Below are positions 11,131 to 19,818 of a stretch of DNA of 64,000 nucleotides, one piece after another (the first letter of the stretch is position 1; the number at the start of each line of letters is the position of its first letter). Origin of the DNA: Nocardia beijingensis NBRC 16342 (lineage in GTDB: Bacteria; Actinomycetota; Actinomycetes; Mycobacteriales; Mycobacteriaceae); the NCBI RefSeq assembly GCF_001612785.1, contig NZ_BDBC01000003.1, forward strand, positions 248,001-312,000, written 5' to 3'. The notes beneath the pieces were generated by a model. It was given only the letters and a program-made list of their open reading frames with translations. It was not told the origin of the DNA and did no database searches. The translations under genes were made by a program, and so were the position numbers.

Positions 11131-12381
11131 ATGTTCGTCATGAGTGTCGACAATCGCCGTACGGCGCGGAAGGCGAGCAGCGGCGACTCGGCACCTCGCG
11201 AGATCCGGCGCAGGCCGAAGAACCGCCGGGCACAGATCGCCGCGGCCTCGGCCGCCGCGTTCGGCGCGCTCGGCTACCACGGCGTGAGCATGGACGACAT
11301 CGCCTCCGGGCTCGGCATCAGCTCGGCCGCGCTGTATCGCCACTATCCGAGCAAGTACGCGCTGTTCCGGGAGGAACTGCTGCGCGTCGGCCAGGCGATG
11401 ACCGAATCGGTCGAGCTGCCCGACGAGGCGGCCGAGTGGACGGCCGAGCAGCGGTTGCGGCACGTGCTCGACGCGCTCATCGCGGTGACCATCGACAACC
11501 GCCCCACCGTCACGCTGGTGCGCTGGGAGGTCAGGTACCTCGAGCCCGACGACCAGATCACGCTGAACGAACAGCAGGCCACGGTGCTCGGCGCGCTGGG
11601 CAGCCAGCTGGCCGCGCTGCGCCCCGATCTGACCGAGGAAGACGTGCGCGTGCTGCGCGCCGCGCTGCTCAGCACGATCACCAGCATCGCCGACCACCAC
11701 GCCGCCCTGCCCGCGAAAGCCCTTGCTCGCCTGCTGCATTCGGCTTGCTGGTCGGTGGCGCACGCGAAGCTGCCCGCGACGCGCGCGGTGGAGCCGGTCG
11801 CGGTGGTCGAGATCCCGAATTCGTTCAAACACGAACTGCTGCTGCGCAAAGCGGTGGAGTTGTTCCACGAGCGCGGCTACCCCAACGTCAGCGTGGAGGA
11901 CATCGCCACCGCCGCAGGGCTTTCCGCGGCCTCGGCGGTGTACCGGTTCTACCGGGGCAAGAGCGACATCCTGGCCGCAGCGTTCCGCCGTGCGGCCGAG
12001 CGGGTTTCCGGCGCAGTCGGCCCGGCGGTGGCGGCGGCCACCGATTCCGAGGACGCACTCACCGCGCTGATCAACCAATACGTCGCAGGGTCTTTCGCCG
12101 AACGCGCCCTCACCTTCGTGTATTACACGGAATTTCAGCATGTTCCCGCCGAGGAACGCACGGTGCTCCGCAATATCCAGCGGCTCAGCGTCGAGGAGTG
12201 GGCTCGGTTGCTGCGCGAGGTGCGCCCGGAGCTCGCTCCGGCGGAAGCGCGCATCCTCGTTCACGCGGCCTTCGCGCTGGTCGTCGACCTCGGCCGCTCC
12301 TTCGGCAACGAACCGCTGGCCGCCCAGGACCGGGTGCGCCTGCTGATGCAGCTGGTGCTCTTCGGACGACCCGCGCGATAG
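11131..12381 (+). CDS. Double-headed TetR-family regulator (two HTH domains), copy 1
   Basis: At 416 aa this is twice the normal TetR length and contains two TetR-type HTH domains. The first is near residues 30-85 (SMDDIASGLGISSAALYRHY). The second is near residues 230-290 (SVEDIATAAGLSAASAVYRF, then RGKSDILAAAF). Each is followed by a helical ligand/dimer region. One chain thus mimics a TetR dimer or binds two half-sites. ATG at 11131 is preceded by AGGT; ATG at 11140 is possible. A paralogue with the same architecture follows directly downstream. Ligand and targets are unknown; the P450 upstream is a reasonable candidate. Confidence 0.88.
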   Translation: MFVMSVDNRRTARKASSGDSAPREIRRRPKNRRAQIAAASAAAFGALGYHGVSMDDIASGLGISSAALYRHYPSKYALFREELLRVGQAMTESVELPDEAAEWTAEQRLRHVLDALIAVTIDNRPTVTLVRWEVRYLEPDDQITLNEQQATVLGALGSQLAALRPDLTEEDVRVLRAALLSTITSIADHHAALPAKALARLLHSACWSVAHAKLPATRAVEPVAVVEIPNSFKHELLLRKAVELFHERGYPNVSVEDIATAAGLSAASAVYRFYRGKSDILAAAFRRAAERVSGAVGPAVAAATDSEDALTALINQYVAGSFAERALTFVYYTEFQHVPAEERTVLRNIQRLSVEEWARLLREVRPELAPAEARILVHAAFALVVDLGRSFGNEPLAAQDRVRLLMQLVLFGRPAR

Positions 12382-12438
12382 CCAGATAAGTTAGCCGAAA
12401 TTCTCGACTTGGCGAATACATAGTGCGACATGAAGGCG

Positions 12439-12461
12439 AGATCACCGAATTTTTGTGATCT
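12439..12461. promoter_or_regulatory. Dyad operator candidate upstream of the second double TetR
   Basis: AGATCAC-N9-GTGATCT is a perfect 7-bp-arm inverted repeat in the 149-bp gap between the two double TetR genes. The AT-rich centre and the location 70 bp before the start suggest an autoregulatory operator rather than a terminator, as the arms are short and no T-run follows. Binding is inferred. Confidence 0.45.
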
Positions 12462-12530
12462 ACCATTCATTTCTTCCCCACACCGGGTAGCGTCGATGTA
12501 CCGAACGTTGTGTTGGGCTACCATCGCGGC

Positions 12531-13775
12531 ATGGGTGCCCAGGACCGCCATGCCGCGGACAAGGCGGCCGACGGGACACCGGCACGGGTGATCCGGCGCC
12601 GACCACGCGACCGCCGAGCCCAGATCGCGGCGGCGTCGGCCGAGGCGTTCGGGGCGCTGGGCTACCACGGCGTCAGCATGGACGACATCGCCTCGCGGCT
12701 CGATATCAGCTCCGCGGCGCTGTACCGCCACTATCCGAGCAAATACGCGCTGTTCCGCGAGGAAGTGCTCCGGTTGGGCACGGTCAGCGCGGAAGCGGTC
12801 CGGCTTCCCGACGCCACGGGACTGCCCGCCGAGCAACGGCTCGCACGGGTGCTCGACGCCCTGATCGAGGCCGCGATCGCCAACCGGCGCAGCGCGGCAC
12901 TGCTGCGCTGGCAGCGGCGCTATCTGGAGGAAGAGGACGCGGCGACGCTGGCCGATCAGCTCGCCGGCGTGAACGCGACGCTCACCTCCCTGCTCGCCGA
13001 GACCAGGCCCGCGCTGGCGAAGGCCGACCGCGCCGTGCTCGCCGCGGCGGAGCTGAGCGTGCTCAGCAGCATCGGCGACCATCACGTGTCGATCCCGGTG
13101 CGGGCACTTACCACGCGATTGACCGCGGCCTGCCGTGCGCTCGCCGCGTGCGAACTGCCGCCCCCCGGCAGCGCCGAGGCCGAGCACGGCACCGCGACCG
13201 AGATCCCGCTGACCTTCAAACACGAGCTGCTGCTGATGCGCGCGGTCGAACTGTTCCACCAGCGCGGTTACCCGAACGTCAGCGTGGAGGACATCGCCAA
13301 CGCCGCCGGACTGCCCGCCTCTTCGGCGGTGTACCGGTTCTACCGGGGCAAGGGCGACATCCTCACGGCGGCGTTCCGCCGGGCCGCGGATCGGGTGTCG
13401 GCCGCCATCGGCCCTGCCGTCTCCGCCGCCGAGACGCCCGAACAAGCGCTCGACACGCTGATCGAGTTGTATGTGGCGGGCTCGTTCGCCGAGCGCGAGC
13501 TGACCTTCGTCTACTACGCCGAGATCAGCAATGTGCCGCCGGAGGAGCGCACCGTGCTGCGCAACATCCAGCGCCTCAACGTGGAGGAATGGGCCAAACT
13601 GCTGGCCGAAGTGCGGCCCGAGCTGTCCGCCGCCGAGGCGCGGCTGCTGGTCCACGCCGCTTTCGCCCTGGTAGTCGACCTTGGCGAACGCTTCGGCTCC
13701 ACCGACCCGGCCTGCTCCCCTCGCCGCGTCATCCGCCTGATGCAAACGATCCTCTTCGACCGGCCAGCGCCGTAG
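12531..13775 (+). CDS. Double-headed TetR-family regulator, copy 2
   Basis: A 414-aa paralogue of the preceding gene with the same two-HTH layout. The first HTH (GYHGVSMDDIASRLDISSAA) and second HTH (NVSVEDIANAAGLPASSAVY) are nearly identical to copy 1, while the helical parts between them differ. ATG at 12531 is chosen because it gives an N-terminus aligning with copy 1; GTG at 12510 in frame is possible, and neither has a good ribosome site. The pair clearly arose by tandem duplication. Conserved HTH parts and diverged ligand regions suggest related operators but different inducers. Confidence 0.86.
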   Translation: MGAQDRHAADKAADGTPARVIRRRPRDRRAQIAAASAEAFGALGYHGVSMDDIASRLDISSAALYRHYPSKYALFREEVLRLGTVSAEAVRLPDATGLPAEQRLARVLDALIEAAIANRRSAALLRWQRRYLEEEDAATLADQLAGVNATLTSLLAETRPALAKADRAVLAAAELSVLSSIGDHHVSIPVRALTTRLTAACRALAACELPPPGSAEAEHGTATEIPLTFKHELLLMRAVELFHQRGYPNVSVEDIANAAGLPASSAVYRFYRGKGDILTAAFRRAADRVSAAIGPAVSAAETPEQALDTLIELYVAGSFAERELTFVYYAEISNVPPEERTVLRNIQRLNVEEWAKLLAEVRPELSAAEARLLVHAAFALVVDLGERFGSTDPACSPRRVIRLMQTILFDRPAP

Positions 13776-14196
13776 CCCGGCGCTCCACGGCGACGTCCAC
13801 CGATCTACGGACGGAGGCGGTAACGCACCGGCTCAGCCCACGACAGCGCGTCCACCGTGAGCGGCACATGGATGCGGCGAATCGCGAGTGCGGCCCGCGA
13901 CGGTGTGCCACTCCGCCGACGTCGACCAGCCCGGCGAGCGGGAACTGGCGCACCGTGGATGAACCGCCGCCCAAGCGGACGTCTCCTGTCGGCTACCTGG
14001 GCGTGGCCGATGGCCGGACTTCAGGCGCAGGTCCTCGGCCGTGCTGGAGGACGCGGACGGTTTACGCCACCGGCGAACAGCGCGGCGGGAATCGACCTCG
14101 TGACGGTGCTGTTGGGGCAGGAAGAGCGATCGGCCCGACCGGCGCGGCGTTCGTAGAGCATCGATGCAGTTTTCCGACTTCGGAAGGACGAATCCC
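13776..14196. other. Intergenic stretch without a supportable gene
   Basis: About 420 bp between the second double TetR gene and the aldo/keto reductase. Open frames on both strands exist but none has a ribosome site, a recognisable motif or a family-like composition. The right end contains the promoter and the ribosome site GGAAGGA (14182-14188) of the reductase gene. A 6-bp stem (AGCGCC at 13766, GGCGCT at 13779) overlaps the upstream stop codon and could be a weak terminator. Confidence 0.5.
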
Positions 14197-15084
14197 ATGA
14201 GCACAGATCTCGACGCGCAACCCGCCGCGGCCTCCGGAACCTTCGCCATCGGCGGCGATCTTCCGGTGCGTCGGCTGGGGTATGGCGCGATGCAGCTGAC
14301 CGGCCCCGGCGTGTGGGGTGACCCCAAGGACCCGGACGAGGCGGTGCGGGTGCTGCGGCGCGCGGTGGAACTCGGCGTGAACTTCATCGACACCGCCGAC
14401 TCCTACGGCCCGTTCGTCAGCGAGCAACTGATCCGCAAGGCGCTGCACCCGTATCCGGAGGGCCTGGTGATCGCCACCAAGGCCGGTCTCACCCGGCAGG
14501 GCCCCAACGAGTGGCGTCCGGTCGCGCGGCCCGAATACCTGCGTCAGCAAGCCGAACTCAGCCTGCGCCATCTCGGCGTCGACCGGATCGACCTGTACCA
14601 GCTGCACCGCATCGACCCGCAGGTGCCGCTGGCCGATCAGCTCGGTGAACTCGTGGCGCTCCAGCAGGAGGGCAAGATCCGGCACATCGGCCTGTCCCAG
14701 GTGACCGTCGAACAGCTGCGGCAGGCGCGCGAACTCGCCACCATCGTCTCGGTGCAGAACCTGTACAACCTGGCCAACCGCGCCGACGAGGACGTGCTGA
14801 ACTACGCCGAGCGGGAGAACATCGGCTTCATCCCGTGGTTCCCCATCGCCACCGGCGAACTCGCCGCCCCCGGCGGTCCGCTGGCCGCCATCTCCACCGA
14901 GCACGGCGCGACCCCGGCCCAGCTCGCGCTGGCCTGGCTGCTGCGCCGCTCCCCCGTCGTGCTGCCGATCCCGGGCACCTCCAGCGTCGCGCACGTCGAG
15001 GAGAACATCGCCGCCGCGCGCATCGAATTGACCGACGCGGAATTCGAGGCGTTGTCGGCCGCCACCGGGTCTGCCGGGAAATAG
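14197..15084 (+). CDS. Aldo/keto reductase
   Basis: This 295-aa NADPH-dependent (beta/alpha)8 oxidoreductase shows the catalytic tetrad of the family: Asp and Tyr in FIDTADSYG, Lys in ATKAG, and His in LYQLHRID. The C-terminal [17 protein letters not shown] is the usual cofactor-binding end. ATG at 14197 has GGAAGGA eight bases upstream. It resembles the YdbC-type single-domain reductases; the substrate cannot be predicted. It is convergent with the SDR gene, separated by a strong hairpin. Confidence 0.92.
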   Translation: MSTDLDAQPAAASGTFAIGGDLPVRRLGYGAMQLTGPGVWGDPKDPDEAVRVLRRAVELGVNFIDTADSYGPFVSEQLIRKALHPYPEGLVIATKAGLTRQGPNEWRPVARPEYLRQQAELSLRHLGVDRIDLYQLHRIDPQVPLADQLGELVALQQEGKIRHIGLSQVTVEQLRQARELATIVSVQNLYNLANRADEDVLNYAERENIGFIPWFPIATGELAAPGGPLAAISTEHGATPAQLALAWLLRRSPVVLPIPGTSSVAHVEENIAAARIELTDAEFEALSAATGSAGK

Positions 15085-15101
15085 TCGGCACGGCCGTCGG
15101 A

Positions 15102-15130
15102 GGGGGCACCCGGTGTGTGCGGGTGCCCCC
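15102..15130. terminator. Bidirectional terminator hairpin
   Basis: GGGGGCACCCG and CGGGTGCCCCC make a perfect 11-bp stem with a 7-base GTGTGTG loop, placed 17 bp after the aldo/keto reductase stop and 32 bp from the SDR stop. Its position between convergent genes and its strength support a shared terminator, though no T-run is present, as is common in actinobacteria. Confidence 0.75.
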
Positions 15131-15162
15131 GAACGCGACCAATTAGTGGTTCGCGTGTGTTT

Positions 15163-15999
15163 TCAGGAATCGAAGCCGGTATTCAACCCCAGCTCGGCGG
15201 TCGCATCCAGCTCGGCGGCTACTCGCGCCAGCTTGTCCCGGATACCTTGCACGGCGTCCGGGCCCAGTGCCAGGCGCAGCGGTGCGCCGGGCCGGCGGAC
15301 GGTGGCCAGGACCGCGGCGGCGGCTTTGCCGGGGTCGCCTTCCTGCTGCTGATCGGACTCGGGCAACCCGTCGCGGACCACGCCCGCGGTGGCGGCGTAG
15401 TCGGGGATCGCGGAGCTGATGGCCAGCGCGGCGGGTTTGGCGAAACCGGTGCGGAACGCGCCGGGCTCGACGATGAGCACCTGAATGCCCAGCGGCTCGA
15501 CCTCCTGGGCGAGGGCTTCGCTGGCCAGCTCCAGCGCGCCCTTGGCGGCACTGTAGATGCCGACGCCCGCGAAGGACATGAACCCACCCATGCTCGTCAC
15601 CTGCACGATCGCGCCCGATCGGCGCTCCCGCATCTGGGGCAGCACCAACCGGGTCAACCGCAGCGGGGCGTGGAACATGACCTCCATGGCGGCGCGCTCA
15701 TCGGCCTCGTCGGTTTCCTCGATCGCGCCGACGATGCCGTATCCGGCGTTGTTGACCAGCACGTCCACGCGCCCGGCCTCCTTCACCGCGCGCTCGGCGG
15801 CCGCAGGGTCGCGCACGTCCAGCGTCACGACCCGCACCCGATCCGGCTGCGCGGCGACGAGTTCGGCCATCGTCTCGGGGCGGCGCACGGCCGCCACCAC
15901 CTCGTCGCCTGCCGCGAGCACGGCGCGGGTGAACGCCGCACCGAAGCCGCTGTTGGCGCCGGTAATCAGCCAGCGCCGCACCGTGTTCTCCGTAGTCAT
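15163..15999 (-). CDS. Short-chain dehydrogenase/reductase (classical SDR)
   Basis: A 278-aa classical SDR. It shows the nucleotide loop TGANSGFG at the N-terminus, LDVRDP for the adenine pocket, NNAGYG, the catalytic Ser in VTSMGG and YSAAK (Tyr-x3-Lys), then EPGAFRT. ATG at 15999 has GGAG about 6 bases upstream. The residues AAVRRP after strand 2 fit NADP preference. The substrate is unknown; the family includes many ketone and alcohol oxidoreductases. Confidence 0.92.
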   Translation of the reverse strand: MTTENTVRRWLITGANSGFGAAFTRAVLAAGDEVVAAVRRPETMAELVAAQPDRVRVVTLDVRDPAAAERAVKEAGRVDVLVNNAGYGIVGAIEETDEADERAAMEVMFHAPLRLTRLVLPQMRERRSGAIVQVTSMGGFMSFAGVGIYSAAKGALELASEALAQEVEPLGIQVLIVEPGAFRTGFAKPAALAISSAIPDYAATAGVVRDGLPESDQQQEGDPGKAAAAVLATVRRPGAPLRLALGPDAVQGIRDKLARVAAELDATAELGLNTGFDS

Positions 16000-16068
16000 G
16001 ATCGCTCCTTCTCACTTTCCCGGCCCGATGAGCGCGGTCGCTTCAAATATCGATGCCGCGGCGCCGCG

Positions 16069-16767
16069 TCATCGGGGAACCGTCGCGGGGCGGGGGCGCC
16101 GGTCCAGCCACCATTGCGCGATCAGCAGCGACGAGGTCCAGCCCAGCCAGGTGCCGATGCCTGCGATGGTCTGGACGAGCAGCGTCTCGTCCCCATGGAA
16201 GGTGGTGTCCAGCAGCGGGTTCAGCAGCAGGAACAAGATCGCCCCCAGTACGCGGTTGAGCATGATCGACAGCGTCAGCGCGAAACTGCGGATCATCCAC
16301 CGCCGGTGGTCGCCGAACCGGCGCTCACGGGCCGCCCGCAGACCGGCGAGCGTCGTGATCAGCCACAGCAGCGCCAGCATCACATTGCTCACTCGGGCGA
16401 CCGGGCCGAACGGGCTGGTCGCGCCGATCACCACCCCGGCGAGCCCGGCGGGCAGCACACCCGCGAAAACATAAGCGCGGCCGATGATTCGATGCAGCCG
16501 CGGATGCCGCCCGCGAAACCACGGCCAGACCTGGAAGCCGCAGCTCAGAATGGCCGTCGACGCACAGATCACGTGCACCACCAGCAGGGGGTAGTGCAGG
16601 GCGAAACCCGGGTCGGGCACGCGCGACAGTGAACGATCGAAAGTCAGGTAGGGCGGAAGGGAGAACGCGACGAACGCGAACACCAGCACCAGCAGCGGTC
16701 CCACCCGTGGGCGTTGCCACCAGGAAGTATGGGCGAGGCGAGGCGATTGCCGGGTCGGAACACTCAT
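16069..16767 (-). CDS. DUF2306-type membrane protein
   Basis: This 232-aa protein has about six predicted membrane helices, starting near residues 25-45 (VGPLLVLVFAFVAFSLPPYL) and ending near 205-225 (LGWTSSLLIAQWW). The HPRLHRIIGRAYVF segment is the conserved His/Arg region I associate with the DUF2306 family of uncharacterised membrane proteins. ATG at 16767 is preferred because upstream codons run into the operator and the divergent gene. The gene is divergent from a TetR gene and shares the tandem palindromes at 16803-16839, so it is probably repressed by that regulator and induced by its ligand. Confidence 0.75.
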   Translation of the reverse strand: MSVPTRQSPRLAHTSWWQRPRVGPLLVLVFAFVAFSLPPYLTFDRSLSRVPDPGFALHYPLLVVHVICASTAILSCGFQVWPWFRGRHPRLHRIIGRAYVFAGVLPAGLAGVVIGATSPFGPVARVSNVMLALLWLITTLAGLRAARERRFGDHRRWMIRSFALTLSIMLNRVLGAILFLLLNPLLDTTFHGDETLLVQTIAGIGTWLGWTSSLLIAQWWLDRRPRPATVPR

Positions 16768-16802
16768 GAGGGACCATCCGGGGAGTAACCGAGAAGCATG
16801 AC

Positions 16803-16839
16803 TGCGTATAAGATACGCAATTGCGTATGCCATACGCAA
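16803..16839. promoter_or_regulatory. Two tandem TetR operators in a divergent promoter
   Basis: Two perfect palindromes sit side by side: TGCGTAT-N3-ATACGCA (16803-16819) and TTGCGTAT-N3-ATACGCAA (16821-16839). They share the half-site TGCGTAT and their centres are 19 bp apart, about two helical turns. They lie between the divergent DUF2306 gene and the TetR gene, covering both promoters. This is a textbook autoregulated TetR operator pair, very likely bound by the adjacent TetR protein. Confidence 0.88.
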
Positions 16840-16858
16840 TGCCCATGAGGAGTGACTT

Positions 16859-17584
16859 GTGAGCGATGAGCTACCCGCGGTCGCGCGGTTGTTGTGGTCG
16901 GGCCAGCGGGCATCAGGGCGCGGGCCGCGGCCCGCGCTGACGCTCGACCGCATCGTCACCGAAGCGATCGCGGTGGCCGACGCGGACGGCATCGGGGCCC
17001 TGTCGATGCAGCGGGTCGCCAAGCAGCTCGGCGCGGCCACCATGTCGCTCTACCGGCACGTCCCCGGCAAGGACGACCTGATCTCGCTCATGCTCGACGC
17101 TGTGATGGCGACACCGCCGCAGCTGCCGTCCGGCGGCTGGCGGCCCGCGATCGAACAATGGGCCCGTGCCATGCGGCAGCTGTATCTGCGCCACCCCTGG
17201 GTGCTGGCCGTCGGCACGGGCAACCGCTACATGGGACCGAACGAAGCCTTGTGGGGAGAAATCGCCACGCGCGCATTGCTCGACGGAGGCCTGCCACCGA
17301 GCCTGGTGACCGAAACCTTGCTGTCGATGAGCGCGTTCACCGCGGGAGTGACCCGCCTCGAGATCGACCCGACCAAAGGGCGTGACGCTCCCGGCCACGC
17401 GGGGCCGGTCCTGGATCCTGCGGTGCTGACCGAGTTCGGTGGCATCGAGCGCTTTCCGGCCCTCGTCGCCGTCGCCACCGAGAGTGCGCCGGAACGCGTG
17501 GGTGCGCACGCCGCCGCAGCAGCGGTATTCGAATTCGGGCTCACCGCCCTCATCGACGGCGTCGCCAACCGCATGCGCGGATGA
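16859..17584 (+). CDS. TetR-family repressor with TetR_C-type ligand domain
   Basis: A 241-aa TetR regulator. The HTH lies near residues 40-65 (GALSMQRVAKQLGAATMSLY, then RHVPGKDDL). The C-terminal domain (WRPAIEQWARAMRQLY, LRHPWVLAVGTG) resembles the tetracycline-repressor C-terminal class, often sensing drug-like compounds. GTG at 16859 has GAGGAG at 16847-16852. It is divergent from the DUF2306 membrane protein gene, and the two tandem palindromes between them are its likely operators. Confidence 0.92.
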   Translation: MSDELPAVARLLWSGQRASGRGPRPALTLDRIVTEAIAVADADGIGALSMQRVAKQLGAATMSLYRHVPGKDDLISLMLDAVMATPPQLPSGGWRPAIEQWARAMRQLYLRHPWVLAVGTGNRYMGPNEALWGEIATRALLDGGLPPSLVTETLLSMSAFTAGVTRLEIDPTKGRDAPGHAGPVLDPAVLTEFGGIERFPALVAVATESAPERVGAHAAAAAVFEFGLTALIDGVANRMRG

Positions 17585-17598
17585 TCTCGGCACCGGGG

Positions 17599-17635
17599 CG
17601 TCCTCGTAGCCCCGCGGTACGGGGATACGAGGACG
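17599..17635. terminator. Terminator hairpin after the TetR gene
   Basis: CGTCCTCGTAGCCCC and GGGGATACGAGGACG form a 15-bp stem with a single mismatch and a 7-base loop, 15 bp after the TetR stop. It lies between the TetR gene and the opposing small genes, so it may stop transcription from both sides. The next 100 bp to 17738 hold no gene I can support. Confidence 0.72.
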
Positions 17636-17738
17636 TCGGCGCTGTCGGGGCTCCCTCGCCGTAGTCCCGAGCAGGGGGGGTGAATCTCGTCGGGGGGCGG
17701 ATCACGCCGGCCGACGAGTTCGGCACGCCGACGCGAGG

Positions 17739-18005
17739 TCAGCGCGAGTATCCGTCGGCCCGGTTGTCCGGGACGACGCGGCCGGAGGCGACCAGGGCGC
17801 GGAAGGCGGCCCGCTTGCGCGGGCAGACGTCGGCGCGGCACGGCCGGTGGCCCTGCATCACCCGGTGCGCCTGTTCGACGGTGAACGGCTCATCGGGCGG
17901 CCGGTGCGCGTCCTCGGCGCCGCCGTCCGGCAGGCAGGAGCCGACGCCGAGGATCGCGGCCACCAGCAAGGTGCACACGCCGAGCATGCTCAGCAGCGGA
18001 TTCAC
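17739..18005 (-). CDS. Small secreted or lipid-anchored protein, unknown function
   Basis: The 88-aa product begins MNPLLSMLGVCTLLVAAIL, then GVGSCLPDGG: a hydrophobic signal-like segment with Cys residues but no strict lipobox. The mature part is polar, with two more Cys in HRPCRADVCPRKRAAFRALV, possibly one disulfide. The start is GTG at 18005 with only a weak ribosome site, and the gene lies 6 bp after the stop of the small gene upstream, which suggests one transcript. I do not recognise the family; it is not an obvious enzyme. Confidence 0.55.
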   Translation of the reverse strand: MNPLLSMLGVCTLLVAAILGVGSCLPDGGAEDAHRPPDEPFTVEQAHRVMQGHRPCRADVCPRKRAAFRALVASGRVVPDNRADGYSR

Positions 18006-18011
18006 GACCGC

Positions 18012-18200
18012 TCACTGGTCTGCGGCCTGACGGGAACAGAAGGCCGACGCGGATAGGTACTGCCTGCACTGGGCACCGTGCCCGGCGTGGACGGCGCACA
18101 GGAAACGCGCGCGGTCATAGGTCAGGCCCAGCGGCTCCTGCGTGCAGTCGCGGCCCTGGATCAGCCACAGCTCTCGGACATCCGAGTGCAAAACGTCCAT
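18012..18200 (-). CDS. Small cysteine-containing protein, unknown function (62 aa)
   Basis: ATG at 18200 is preceded by GGAGG at 18207-18211 with a 6-base gap, a good ribosome site; TTG at 18206 is less likely. The predicted protein contains four Cys: RDCTQEPL, RFLCAVHAGH, AQCRQYL and AFCSRQ. The spacing, with a His nearby, could bind a metal or form disulfides. There is no signal peptide. It is followed closely by a putative secreted small protein, so the two probably form a two-gene unit. The function is unknown. Confidence 0.55.
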   Translation of the reverse strand: MDVLHSDVRELWLIQGRDCTQEPLGLTYDRARFLCAVHAGHGAQCRQYLSASAFCSRQAADQ

Positions 18201-18456
18201 CGTCAACCTCCATCAGCGCAGTGCACCCGGCATCGGGAAGGCGCCGCCGGAGCCGCGCTCGACACGGATGGATCGGGCCGTGTCGGGACCGTGCGCCGGG
18301 CTCCGGGCAACGGGCGCCCTCGACAGGGTTTGGGCGGACCCCCGATGCCGGGTGCGATTCAACAGTGCGCGTTGCGATTCGGTAGATAACAGACCCGAAT
18401 GCGGTAATTGCGAGTACTTTCCGTTTGTAGCGGCCTGGAGCGAGGAAGAGAGACCT

Positions 18457-19803
18457 ATGGTGGAGGTCGACTGGACGGGCGAAGCTGTACATGCGCTTCG
18501 CACGGCGATGAAGCGAAGCCGTTACGAATTCGCGCGTCTGGTGGGCGTCACACCGCGCACCGTGGTCCTGTGGGAGAACGGCCGAACAACCCGGATGCAC
18601 GCCGCTAGCCAGCGTCTCCTGGACAGGGTCCTGTCGGGCGTCGATTCCGTCGTCGCCGAACGATTCGAACGCGCGATCACCACGCGCCAGGAGACGGCCC
18701 CCGACTACGAAAGCGCCGATTCGGCGCCCGAAAGGCACACCAAGCTCGGTAGGGAAATCGGGCTCGACAAGGAAGTCGAGGAAGACGACGTGAGAAGGCG
18801 AGAACTGCTGGCCTGCATCGGCGCGGGCCTGGCAGGCCAGGCGGCGGACCTGGTGGCGAGTGAACCCGAACGGATGCTGGCTACCCTCGACGCTGGGTCG
18901 ATCAGCGAGCGGCGGCTGGCATTCCTGGAGCAGTCGGCCGAGGTCCTGGGCACGCGGGTGGTCCAGGTCCCGCCGCACGAGCTGTTGCAGACGGGGCTGG
19001 AGCAATTCCGTTTGGTGCGTGGCTGTCTCGGCGAACGGCAGCCGACCCATCATCAGGTGCGGCTGGTGCGCACGGCGGGGCGGCTGGCGAACGTGGTCGG
19101 CGAGATCCTGTTCAACGAGGGCCACTTCGGTCAGGCCCGCATGTGGTACGCCACCGCCATCCACGCCGCGCAGGACATCGGCGACCGCTATTCGGAGGAC
19201 ATCGCCCTGGCCGGGCTCGCGTATTTGCCGACGTATAGCGATAAACCGAAGGAAGTTTTGCAGTTACTCGACGGGCGCTTGCAAGAAAATCCGTCCTACG
19301 GCCCGGCCGCCGCGTGGTTGTGGGGAATGGCGGCGCGTGCGCACGCCAGTCTCGGTCACGCCGATGAATTCGCACGGTGTATAACCCGATCGGCGTCGGC
19401 GTTGGAAGACGTCGGCACAGAAGACCTTTCGGTCGGTATCTTTTCTTTCCGCCCGGAGAAACTCGCTTTTTATCAGGCGATCGGATATTCCCGTCTCGGT
19501 CGCGCCGAGGAGACCGCCGTGGCGGCCGCCCGCGCGATGGCGCTGTACGACCCGTCGGAGACCATGGAACCGGCCTTGGTGCGCTTCGAGCACGCCACGG
19601 CGCTGCTGGCCTCGGGCGAGGTCGAGGAGGCGTGCGCGGTGGCCACCGGCGCCATCACGAACGCGCACACCTACGTCGGGCTCACGGTCACCAAGCGCGC
19701 CAGACAGTTCGACTCGGCGCTCGGCGGCCTGCGCACCAAAGCCGTCGCGGAATGGCGGCAGCACGCGCACGCGGTGATCGACGCGGCGCGCGCCGAGGTC
19801 TGA
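18457..19803 (+). CDS. XRE-family HTH regulator with TPR-like C-terminal region
   Basis: A 448-aa regulator. An N-terminal Cro/C1-type HTH lies at about residues 8-60 (RSRYEFARLVGVTPRTVVLW, then ENGR), followed by an acidic linker. The rest is a long alanine-rich helical region with repeated ALASLGHADEF and GEVEEACAV-like helices, typical of the TPR-like regulators common in actinobacteria. ATG at 18457 has AGGAAGAG seven bases upstream. It faces the NRPS operon tail-to-tail across a strong hairpin, so a role in controlling that cluster is possible but not shown. The 256 bp upstream contain no further gene. Confidence 0.85.
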   Translation: MVEVDWTGEAVHALRTAMKRSRYEFARLVGVTPRTVVLWENGRTTRMHAASQRLLDRVLSGVDSVVAERFERAITTRQETAPDYESADSAPERHTKLGREIGLDKEVEEDDVRRRELLACIGAGLAGQAADLVASEPERMLATLDAGSISERRLAFLEQSAEVLGTRVVQVPPHELLQTGLEQFRLVRGCLGERQPTHHQVRLVRTAGRLANVVGEILFNEGHFGQARMWYATAIHAAQDIGDRYSEDIALAGLAYLPTYSDKPKEVLQLLDGRLQENPSYGPAAAWLWGMAARAHASLGHADEFARCITRSASALEDVGTEDLSVGIFSFRPEKLAFYQAIGYSRLGRAEETAVAAARAMALYDPSETMEPALVRFEHATALLASGEVEEACAVATGAITNAHTYVGLTVTKRARQFDSALGGLRTKAVAEWRQHAHAVIDAARAEV

Positions 19804-19818
19804 GTCCGCGGAGACGAG

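Noticed and set aside
13857..14156. Plus-strand 99-residue open frame
   Set aside because: No ribosome site, Arg/Ala-rich shadow-like composition, no motif; left as intergenic.
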